Positions 36,694-44,200 of a stretch of 64,000 nucleotides of DNA are shown piece after piece. Origin of the DNA: Streptomyces sp. YIM 121038 (GTDB taxonomy: Bacteria > Actinomycetota > Actinomycetes > Streptomycetales > Streptomycetaceae); assembly GCF_006088715.1 (NCBI RefSeq), contig NZ_CP030771.1, forward strand, positions 992,001-1,056,000. Reading direction: 5' to 3'. The notes beneath the pieces are model-generated. The model was not told the origin of the DNA. It worked only from the letters and a program-made list of their open reading frames with translations, and did no database searches. The position numbers and the translations under genes were made by a program. Position 1 is the stretch's first letter. Every line of letters starts with the position of its first letter.

Positions 36694-37800
36694 TCAGTAC
36701 AGGCCCTCGGGGGCGGAGTTGGTGACCTGGAGCGGACGGACGTCGGCGACGCCGTCGCAGGGCCACTGGCTGTCGATGTGCCGTACGGCCTGGTCGCGTT
36801 CCAGGACGTTCGGCAGGAAGAGGTCGTCGTGCAGGACGGTCAGGCGGACCTGTCCGCCCGCGCCGGGTGCGACGACGGCCCGCCAGTCGTCCTTGCGTAC
36901 GACGGCCATCGTCACCTGCGGGTAGTTCGGCATGTACGGGATCGAGCCGCCGTCGTCCGGCACGCCGAGGCAGGCGGCGTTGCCGAGGGTGTTGCCGTAA
37001 CTGATGCCGCAGAGGCCGCCGTTGAGGGCGGTGCGGAAGTCGCGGTACATGGCGGTGTTGATCTGGGTGCCGCTCAGGCGCACTCCGGCGAGGGCGCCGA
37101 CGCGCTCGGGGGCGCGTCGGCACAGGGCCGCGAAGAGTGCGGGGGTGGTGTTCACGTAGTCGACGGCGCCTTGGTCCAGGGCGTCCACGATCTGGTCGAG
37201 GAGGTGGTCGGTGTACTGCTGGACGTCGGCCATGCGGCCTTCGCGGATGAGGCGTTTCACCCAGCGGGGGTCCATGTCGATGGCGTACACCCGGCCCGCG
37301 TACAGGTCGGCGACCTCCCAGACGCCGTGTCCGATGAGGTGCGGCCCGGTGGGTGTCGCCTGGAGCCAGGCGCGGCCGGGCGCGAAGCCTTCGTGGACGA
37401 AGGACCAGCGGCGCCAGAGCGCGCGGTGGCGGATCATGGCGGGGGTGTAGAAGACGCGGCAGGGCGTGCCGGTGGTGCCGCCGGTGTCCCAGACGCGCCC
37501 GGCGAGGGGCCGGGGCTCGGACCGGGGCACGAGGTCCGCGGGGTCCAGGGTGCGCAGTTCCGCCAGCGGGAAGGGGCCGAAGGCCGTGAGGTCCGCGTAG
37601 CGCGTGATGTCGAGCGGCTCGAAGTCGAGCCGCTCACGACGGCGCAGCCAGTACGGGCTGCCGTGGTCGGGGTGGAAGGTTCGCCGGACGACTCTGCGGG
37701 TCCATTCGTCCATGTCGATGCCGAGCCACTGCTGTACGACTAAGTCGGGGTCGACTTCGCACGGTTGTTCCCGCACGCCTCCTTGTACGGCCGACCGCAT
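36694..37800 (-). CDS. AMP-forming CoA-ligase-like protein (CapK/PaaK type)
   Basis: A 368-residue protein resembling the phenylacetate-CoA ligase/CapK branch of the adenylate-forming superfamily, which activates a carboxylic acid as acyl-AMP and passes it to CoA or a carrier thiol. The nucleotide-binding signature TGGTTGTP lies at residues 106-113, followed by a conserved-looking YGNT segment and a C-terminal VLHDD region. Start ATG 37800 was preferred over one 35 codons upstream: it lies one base after the acyltransferase stop (TGATATG) and carries AGGGAG at ideal spacing, so the two are probably translationally coupled. Codon 20 is TTA (37743-37741), which in streptomycetes requires the bldA tRNA. 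It is shorter than typical 430-residue PaaK enzymes, mainly at the C-terminus. The substrate is unknown. Its place just upstream of the loading PKS suggests starter-unit or modified-acyl supply, which is inference only. Confidence 0.8.
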   Translation of the reverse strand: MRSAVQGGVREQPCEVDPDLVVQQWLGIDMDEWTRRVVRRTFHPDHGSPYWLRRRERLDFEPLDITRYADLTAFGPFPLAELRTLDPADLVPRSEPRPLAGRVWDTGGTTGTPCRVFYTPAMIRHRALWRRWSFVHEGFAPGRAWLQATPTGPHLIGHGVWEVADLYAGRVYAIDMDPRWVKRLIREGRMADVQQYTDHLLDQIVDALDQGAVDYVNTTPALFAALCRRAPERVGALAGVRLSGTQINTAMYRDFRTALNGGLCGISYGNTLGNAACLGVPDDGGSIPYMPNYPQVTMAVVRKDDWRAVVAPGAGGQVRLTVLHDDLFLPNVLERDQAVRHIDSQWPCDGVADVRPLQVTNSAPEGLY

Positions 37801-37801
37801 A

Positions 37802-38773
37802 TCAGACTCCCTGCATGCCGGAGCCGACGAAGGAGAAGTCGATCCCCAAGTCGTAGGCCTGGCTGACGGCGAGTCGAATATGTTCTGTTGATTCCACGTG
37901 AACAACAGGGAACGGGAAGGCGAGAACGCCTTCAGGAATGGACGGGCCCACGACGATACCCAGGCGCACGTCCCGCTCCCGCATCCCCTCGTATACGTCG
38001 ACGAGGCTGATCGGGTCCGTGGAATTCCGCTCGAACATATGACGTACGTCGTCCGCCGTTCTCAGTTCCCGGCGCTCCAGACAGGAAAGCAGCGGAATTC
38101 TGGGGGCAGTGAAGGGCATCTCCGCCAGATGGGGCGAGATGAAGTCGCGGAACGGCCGGCGCAGCGGGGAGTGCACGCCGATGGCGCGGTCGGGCAGCGG
38201 CACGATCGTGCCGGGCGGCGCGTCGGCGGCCAGTTCCTCGATGGCCGTACGGTGCCCGGCGAGCATCATGATGCGCTGCGACGCGTCGGCGACGGGGCCG
38301 AAGTCACCGGCGAGGTGGAGGTGCGCACGCCCGCGCCAGGGCCGCGCGGTCTCCGCGTCCTCGGTGGGCACGAAGGCGAGGGCCATGCCCTCTTCGGGGT
38401 CCGAGGGCCGTGGACCTGGGGCGTTCGCCGTCCGGGCCAGCATCGTGAACAGGGATCTGCGGTCCAGGCCCCCGGCCAGGCAGCTGGCCGTCATGGCTCC
38501 CAGGCTCAGGCCTCCGACCACGTCCGGGCGCAGCCCGGCCGCCGCGAGCAGGTCGTGCACGGCGAGGGCGAGCGCCGCTTCGCGGATGGTTCCCGCGCTC
38601 TGCCGCCGCTCGCGCCCCTCGGGCAGTTCCGCGCGCAGGATCTGCTCGGGGGTCAGTCCGGTCCACTCGGATATCTCTTCGTACAACGTCCGCACGGGAG
38701 CCGACGACTCATACAGCTCGATCCCCTGCGGTTCAGAACCCACACCGCCACCGAATAAGTACCCCAGAGCCAT
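37802..38773 (-). CDS. Discrete malonyl-transferase-fold acyltransferase
   Basis: A 323-residue stand-alone acyltransferase of the FabD fold, which would move an acyl group between CoA (or an ACP) and an ACP. Visible features: Ser90 in GLSLGA (family usual GHSLGE, so the oxyanion-side His is Leu), His201 in GVHSPL as the dyad partner, and Arg114 in MLARTAN at the place of the carboxylate-binding Arg. The usual N-terminal PGQGSQ is replaced by FGGGVGSEPQG. Start ATG 38773 has AGGAG five bases upstream; an ATG 43 codons earlier has no such site. Codon 6 is TTA (38758-38756). The last 300 bases are markedly less G+C rich than the flanking PKS genes, with codons such as ATA, TCA and ACA, suggesting separate origin. 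First gene of the left operon and coupled to the ligase. It could load an unusual unit in trans or edit stalled ACPs; no role is proven. Confidence 0.8.
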   Translation of the reverse strand: MALGYLFGGGVGSEPQGIELYESSAPVRTLYEEISEWTGLTPEQILRAELPEGRERRQSAGTIREAALALAVHDLLAAAGLRPDVVGGLSLGAMTASCLAGGLDRRSLFTMLARTANAPGPRPSDPEEGMALAFVPTEDAETARPWRGRAHLHLAGDFGPVADASQRIMMLAGHRTAIEELAADAPPGTIVPLPDRAIGVHSPLRRPFRDFISPHLAEMPFTAPRIPLLSCLERRELRTADDVRHMFERNSTDPISLVDVYEGMRERDVRLGIVVGPSIPEGVLAFPFPVVHVESTEHIRLAVSQAYDLGIDFSFVGSGMQGV

Positions 38774-38912
38774 GCTCACTCCTGTTGCGCTTTGAACATC
38801 TCTTACCGCAGATGCCGCATGGAAGCAGCACCGACTTCCGCCGTCGCCACGGCCTTCGCAGGCCCGGGGGAGGAAATCCACAACACCCAAGAAATACGGC
38901 ACAGGCCACCAT

Positions 38913-38940
38913 CAAGTGGCTTGATCTTCAAAATTTGAGA
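38913..38940. promoter_or_regulatory. Two adjacent palindromes, candidate operator
   Basis: ATCAAG-TGG-CTTGAT (38913-38927) is followed two bases later by TCAAA-A-TTTGA (38930-38940). Both arms are perfect and lie in an A+T-rich island 140-170 bases upstream of the acyltransferase start. This arrangement is typical of a regulator site near a promoter; the binding protein is unknown, though the adjacent LuxR-type regulator is the natural candidate. Confidence 0.4.
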
Positions 38941-39466
38941 AACGAACCTCTTTGGAGACGGGCGGGTCGAAAGCCCCTGCCAAGAAATCGAGGGCCGCCC
39001 CGAAGGGGCTGGTTTCACAGGATCGCGATTAACGTTTGAGGCAGCGACCTTAACACCGAGGCCACGGCCCCGAAAGGGCGCCTTTCAGATCCGGCCACAG
39101 CGTGCTTTTGACGCCTCTCGGCAATGCGATGCGACAAACAAGCCAGCGCCCCGCGTTCCACGCGCCACCGCACGCGCTCACCCGCCGCTGAAACACCGGG
39201 CCGCACGGCATTCGGGGCCCTCGTCCCGGAGGCCGAAACCCGCCTCTGGCATGTGCTGGGCACAGTTGCCGAGTGTGCCTCGCGACGCCCATCGAGACCG
39301 CTGGTCTATACCCACCGTCTCGGCGAGGTGACGCAAAGCCACTTGCCCCCGGCCCGGCGGGACGTCCGCACCCACCCTCACCTTCGAACACGGGGCCGCA
39401 TCGCCGACACACCTCACATCGCGGTACCGGGGGCGTCAGCGGAACATCAGCCGGACGTGAGCGGCG

Positions 39467-39500
39467 GGCGCCAACCTGGTGGGCGACACCACGTGGCGCC
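39467..39500. promoter_or_regulatory. Nested palindrome upstream of the regulator gene
   Basis: GGCGCC at 39467-39472 and again at 39495-39500 flank an inner inverted repeat TGGTG-GGCGA-CACCA (39477-39491), giving a near-symmetric 34-bp element about 120 bases before the regulator start. It could be an operator for autoregulation or for a pathway-external regulator; GGCGCC alone is common by chance at this G+C content. Confidence 0.35.
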
Positions 39501-39620
39501 GCTTGGTGCGCGAACGCGGCAGCTGCTTACCTGACAGCGGAGGAGCGAGCGGTGGACGCAGGTGGCTCCCGCCGCCTTCGCACCTCTGGACCCCCGTGGA
39601 ACCTGGAGGTGCTCTAGCCC

Positions 39621-40274
39621 ATGCAGCCGCGCGTTGAGAGCGTTCCCACGACGCAGCCGGTGCTGGTCACCGTGCACGCGTCGGACCCGATCTCCCGGGC
39701 GGGGGTGGTGAGCCAGCTCCGGCAGTGCGCCGAGATCGCGTTGACGGACGGCACGCGGCACGACCGCGCCCATGTCGCCCTGCTCGTCGTCGGCGCCGTG
39801 GACGAGGCGACACTGGTGAGTCTGCGCAGACTCGTGCACGCGCAGAGCGCCCGGGTGGTCCTGGTGGTGGACCGGATGCGCGGGGCGGACGTGCTGGATG
39901 TCGCGGGCTGCGGTGTCACCTCGATCGTGCGGCGGCGGGAGGCCACACCGGCACGGCTGCTGCGGGCCGTCCTCGCGGCCCACCGCGGCCACGGTGACCT
40001 GCCGCCCGATCTGTTAGGCAGGCTCATCGCCCAGATGGGGCGGCTCCAGAGCAGCGCGCAGGGCCCCGCGCACCTCACCCCGGCGGAGATGACACCGCGG
40101 GAGGTCGACATCCTCCGGCTGGTGGCGGACGGCCTCGACACCGCCGAGGTCGCCGCCAAACTCGCGTACTCCGAGCGGACCGTGAAGAACGACCTGCAGA
40201 ATCTGACCTCGCGCCTTGGGCTGCGCAACCGGACCCACGCGGTGGCCTACGCGCTGCGCGCGGGCTACATCTGA
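39621..40274 (+). CDS. LuxR/NarL-family response-regulator-like transcription factor with atypical receiver
   Basis: A 217-residue DNA-binding regulator and the only plus-strand gene. Residues about 13-125 resemble a receiver domain (LVTVHASDPISRAGVV start), but the strand that should end in the phosphorylated Asp reads HVALLVVGAVDEA, so the acceptor Asp appears absent and control is probably not by phosphorylation. Residues 152-217 form a LuxR-type helix-turn-helix: TPREVDILRLVADGL, then the recognition segment AYSERTVKNDLQNL. Start ATG 39621 has GGAGGT at 39605-39610. Codon 132 is TTA (40014-40016), implying dependence on the bldA tRNA and thus on growth phase. It faces the left PKS operon across a shared promoter region and is convergent with the type II thioesterase, so it is the likely pathway-specific activator, comparable in position and type to LuxR-family genes in plecomacrolide clusters (inference). 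Confidence 0.9.
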   Translation: MQPRVESVPTTQPVLVTVHASDPISRAGVVSQLRQCAEIALTDGTRHDRAHVALLVVGAVDEATLVSLRRLVHAQSARVVLVVDRMRGADVLDVAGCGVTSIVRRREATPARLLRAVLAAHRGHGDLPPDLLGRLIAQMGRLQSSAQGPAHLTPAEMTPREVDILRLVADGLDTAEVAAKLAYSERTVKNDLQNLTSRLGLRNRTHAVAYALRAGYI

Positions 40275-40299
40275 GGCCCGCGGGCCACGCCCGAAGCCG

Positions 40300-40336
40300 A
40301 ACGGGGGCCGGACGAGCGAGTCGTCCGGCCCCCGTT
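40300..40336. terminator. Bidirectional intrinsic terminator
   Basis: Perfect 16-bp inverted repeat: AACGGGGGCCGGACGA (40300-40315), loop GCGAG, and its complement (40321-40336). It lies between the regulator stop (40274) and the thioesterase stop (40353), which face each other, so it can end both transcripts. There is no strong U-tract, as is usual in high-G+C actinomycetes. Confidence 0.88.
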
Positions 40337-40352
40337 CCCGTTCCCCGCTCCG

Positions 40353-41111
40353 CTAGCCGACGGCCACGGCTCCGCGCAGCGCCTCGCCCACCACCGCGAT
40401 CACCTCCGGCGCGCGCGAGCTGAGGTAGAAGTGGCCGCCGCGGAACTCCCGCAGCCGGAACGCGGCCGTGGTGTGGGCGCGCCACGCGTCGGCTTCCCCG
40501 ACCGTCGACTTGGGGTCGTCGTCGCCCACCAGGGCGGTGATCGGGCAGCCGAGCACCGCGTCCACGGAGCCGTACGTCTCGATGGCCCGGTAGTCGCTGC
40601 GGATGGCGGGCAGCACCATGCGCAGCAGTTCCTCGTCGCCGAGCACCTTCGCGTCGGTGCCGCTCAGGGTCTTCACATCGGCCAGGAGCCCCTCGTCGTC
40701 CCGCTGGTGGACGTTCTCCACGCGCCGCGTCGACGGTGCCCGCCGGCCGGAGGCGAACAGCATCGCGAGCGTGTGCCCGTCCTCCTCCAGCCTGCGGGCT
40801 ACCTCGAACGCGAGGATCGCGCCCATGCTGTGGCCGAAGAACACCACGGGCCGGTCGAACAGCGGTGCCACCACGGGCGCCATCCGGTCCGCCAGTACGC
40901 CGATGTCGTCCACGTTCGGTTCGTTGCGCCGGTCCTGGCGGCCCGGGTACTGGAGGGCCACCACGTCGCCACCGCTCGCGAGCGCGGCCGAGACGGGGTG
41001 GTAGAAGCTCGCCGATCCGCCCGCGTGCGGGAAGCAGACGAGCCGGACCGGGGCGTCCGGTGCGGGGTGGAACCGGCGGAGCCAGAGGTCGCTGCCGTCG
41101 GTAGGTGTCAT
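40353..41111 (-). CDS. Type II (editing) thioesterase
   Basis: A 252-residue alpha/beta hydrolase of the stand-alone thioesterase family that removes aberrant acyl groups from stalled ACPs of a PKS. Catalytic Ser95 sits in GHSMG, Asp lies in VGDDDP (197-199) and His227 in GGHFYL; the N-terminal LVCFPHAGGSASFY oxyanion segment is typical. The length matches the family. Start ATG 41111 (MTPTDGSDLWLRRF) is preferred to a 54-codon-longer frame, because that extension is low-complexity and derives from a tandem repeat; the ribosome site is weak (GGAC). It follows the terminal PKS gene by 184 bases and is probably read through from it. Its final stop is followed by the shared hairpin terminator. 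Confidence 0.95.
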   Translation of the reverse strand: MTPTDGSDLWLRRFHPAPDAPVRLVCFPHAGGSASFYHPVSAALASGGDVVALQYPGRQDRRNEPNVDDIGVLADRMAPVVAPLFDRPVVFFGHSMGAILAFEVARRLEEDGHTLAMLFASGRRAPSTRRVENVHQRDDEGLLADVKTLSGTDAKVLGDEELLRMVLPAIRSDYRAIETYGSVDAVLGCPITALVGDDDPKSTVGEADAWRAHTTAAFRLREFRGGHFYLSSRAPEVIAVVGEALRGAVAVG

Positions 41112-41130
41112 GTGCGTCGTCCGTTCTGCT

Positions 41131-41220
41131 GTCGTGGCCGGAGCTGAGTACTGCTGTCGTGGTCGAGTCGAGTGCTGCTGTCGCGGTCGGAGCCGCGTAC
41201 TGCCGTCGTGCTCGGGGCCG
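41131..41220. repeat. Imperfect 24-25-bp tandem repeat between PKS and type II thioesterase
   Basis: Four successive units start GTCGTGGCCGG (41131), GTCGTGGTCGA (41156), GTCGCGGTCGG (41180) and GTCGTGCTCGG (41205), the first three ending in TACTGCT-like sequence. The array fills most of the non-coding gap upstream of the thioesterase. It may be a leader element or simple expansion; no function is evident. Confidence 0.75.
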
Positions 41221-41295
41221 CGTCGGACGCGGGTCGGTTCGGTCGCGTCCGACGCGGCTCGGGCCTGGGTCACCGGTGAAGCTGGGGCCGGTGGG

Positions 41296-44200
41296 TCAAC
41301 CGAGGGTGTCGAACCGGGCGTCGTCCAGCCAGGCCCGTACGGCGAGCGCCGTCGACTCGGAGTGCACGTCCATGATCGTGAAGTGGTCGCCGGGGACGTC
41401 GGCGTCCTCGTGGCGGTGCGGCCACTGGGGCTGCCAGGCGTCCTCGGTCTCCAGCGCCTCCGTCTCCCCGGGCGGGAACGTGGCGTGCACGAACAGCGTG
41501 GGGGCCCCGACCGGTTCGGGCTTCCAGTCCTCGAACACCCGCACGTAGCCGCTCTGTCCGGTCATCTGCGCGCCGGTCAGCAGGTCGAAGGCCTGGCTGG
41601 TGGACATGCGCTCCGACAGTGCCGCTTCGAGCCGCTTCTCGAACGAGTTCGTCGCGATGTACGTGTCCAGGAGCACCACCGCCGCCGGTGCGCGGCCCTG
41701 CCGCTCCAGGAGCGCGGCGACGGCGTTGGCCATCCAGCCGCCCGAGGAGTAGCCGAGGAGCACGTACGGCCGGTCGCCCGCCTGCCGCTCGACGGCATCG
41801 GCCTGGAAGCGGATCACCGCCTCCCGGGTCGCGGGCAGCGGCTCCCCCGCACCGAAGCCGGGGTGGGGCAGCAGGGTCACGTCCCGCTGCCCCGCGAAGA
41901 CGGGGGCGAAGCGGGAGAAGTAGTGCGGCCCCGAGGGTGCCATGGTCGGCGGGAAGCACAGCAGCGGGACGCCGGGGCCGGTGGCCAGCGGGACCGGCGG
42001 CAGCGCGGCCACCTCGTCGGCCTTCTCGAACACCGGCCGCAGCCGTGCGGCCGCGTCCACCATCAGCCATCCCTCCTTGGCGATGCCGAGGTCGTAGGAC
42101 TGGCGGACCAGGCCGACGAGGGTGTCCTCGGCGGCGAGGGCGGCGGGTGCGGCGGGGGCGTCCCCGGCTGTCGCGGCGAGTTCGCGCCGCAGGTATCCGG
42201 CGAGCGCCGGGCCCGTCCGCTGGTCGAACACGACGGTGGTGGGCAGGCGCAGTCCGGTGGCGCCCGCGAGCTCGTTGCGCAGTTGCAGCGCGGTCAGGGA
42301 GTCGAGGCCGAGCTGGGTCAGGGCGCCGGAGACGTCGAGCTCGTCGGGCGCGTAGCCGAGTACGGCCGCCGTGCGGTCCCGGACCAGACCGAGGAGTTCA
42401 CGCTCCTGCTCCTCCTCCGTCAGCCCGGCGAGGCGCCGGGCCGGCGGCTCCTCGGCCGCGCCCGCCGCCCGGGCGGCCCGGGGGCGCGCCAGGCCGCGCA
42501 GCAGCGCGTGCACCTCGTCGGGTCCGCCGCGCAGGCTGCCCGCGTCGAGCCGCATCGGCACGACGACCGCGTCGCCCGCCGCGCAGCCGAGGTCGAACAG
42601 GGCGAGCCCCTCCTCCTCGGTCAGGCCCGTGACGCCGGAGCGGGACATCCGCGCCACGTCGCTGTCGGCCATGGCGCCGGTCAGCGTGCTGGCCGACTCC
42701 CACAGGCCCCACGCCAGCGACGTGGCGGGCAGGCCCGCCGCCCTGCGGTGCTGGGCGAGCGCGTCCAGGAACGCGTTGGCGGCCGCGTAGTTGCCCTGGC
42801 CGGGGTTGCCGAACGTACCGGCGGCGGAGGAGAACAGGACGAACGCCGACAGGTCGAGATCGCGGGTCAGCTCGTGCAGGTGCCAGGCCGCGTCGACCTT
42901 GGGCCGGAAGACCGTGTCGATCCGCTCGGGCGTCAGCGAGGCGAGCACGCCGTCGTCCAGGACGCCCGCCGAGTGCACCACTCCGGTCAGCGGGTGGTCC
43001 GCGGGCACCTCGGCCAGGAGCTTGCCCAGCGCGGCGCGGTCCGTGACGTCGCAGGCGGCGAGCGTGACCCGCGCGCCGAGTCCGGCCAGCTCCGCGCAGA
43101 GCGCGTCGGCGCCGGGCGCGGCGGCGCCCCTGCGACTGGCGAGGACGAGGTGCCGGACCCCGTGCTCCGTGACGAGGCGGCGGGTGACGAGGCCGCCGAT
43201 CATGCCGGTGGCCCCGGTCACGAGGACGGTGCCACCGGGCGCGAAGGCGATCGGGGACTGCGGCGCGGACGGTCCGAACCGTGCGAGGCGCGGCGCCCTC
43301 GCGTCACCGGCGCGCACCGCCACCTGCGGCTCGGCACCGGTGAGGATGCCGGGCAGCGCCGCCCAGGACGCGTCGTGCCCGTCCACGTCGACGAGGACGA
43401 ACCGGCCGGGGTTCTCGGACTGGGCCGCCCGGATCAGGCCCCACACCGCCGCGTCGGCGACGTCGGGCACGTCCTCGTCGGGACCGGCCGCGACGGCCCC
43501 GCGGGTCACGAAGACGAGGCGGGAGTCGAGGAACCGGTCGTCGGCCAGCCACTCCTGGGCCAGGCGCAGCGCGCGGAAGGCCGCGGTGCGGGCGGCGGCG
43601 ACCGGCTCAGGACCGTCCTCCGCGAAGTCAGGACCGTCCTCCGCGAAGGCGGCGAGAACGAGGCCGGGCACCCCGGCCGCGGCGAGGGCCGCGAGGTCGT
43701 GGTGCTCCTCGACGGCGGCCCCGGACGCGGCGAGGCCCGCGCGGGCCTTCAGGTCGTCCGGGCCGATCACGGCGCAACCGCGGGCGGGAGCGGGGGTGGC
43801 CGCACGGGTCGGTGCGGCCACCCACTCCAGCCGGAACAGCGCATCGCGGTGGCGCGCACCCCAGTGATCCGCGGCGATCGGCCGCAGAACGAGGGATGCG
43901 ACCGTCGCCAGGGGTTGCCCCTGTGCGTCGGCCAGCTCAAGGGAGACGGCGTCGGGTCCGGCCGGTGTGAGCCGGACCCGCGCCGTGGTGGCGCCGGTCG
44001 CGTGCCACCGGACGCCGTTCCAGGTGAACGGCAGCCGGGGCCGGCCGGCGTCCTCGACGAGGCCGCCGAGCGTGCAGGCGTGCAGCGCGGCGTCGAGCAG
44101 CGCCGGGTGGAGGCCGAACGACGCGGCGTCCCGGTGCTGGTCCTCGTCGAGCGCGATCTCGGCGTACACGGCGCCGTCGCCGCGCCACGCCGACCGCAGG

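Larger units (their letters stand above)
38774..39620. promoter_or_regulatory. 847-bp divergent intergenic region between acyltransferase and regulator
   Basis: The longest non-coding stretch in the window. It must hold the promoters of the left PKS operon (minus) and of the regulator (plus). The part at 38880-39060 is distinctly A+T rich for this genome and carries two adjacent small palindromes and a GCCCC-GAA-GGGGC hairpin at 38999-39011. A further nested palindrome lies at 39467-39500. Weak promoter-like hexamers for the regulator occur at 39503-39508 (TTGGTG) and 39527-39532 (TTACCT) with 18-base spacing; I do not consider them secure. Several open frames of 80-136 codons here have no ribosome site or recognisable protein. 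Confidence 0.6.

Noticed and set aside
37801..37905. Upstream starts for the ligase (37905), acyltransferase (38902) and terminal PKS (52599)
   Set aside because: Each longer form lacks a ribosome site and adds non-family sequence. The shorter starts have well-placed GGAG-type sites.
39050..39534. Small open frames on both strands in the divergent region
   Set aside because: No ribosome site, no codon bias and no recognisable protein; they overlap each other on both strands.
41112..41273. Longer N-terminus for the type II thioesterase
   Set aside because: The added 54 residues come from a tandem repeat, are Arg/Gln/Thr-rich, and lie outside the family's normal length.
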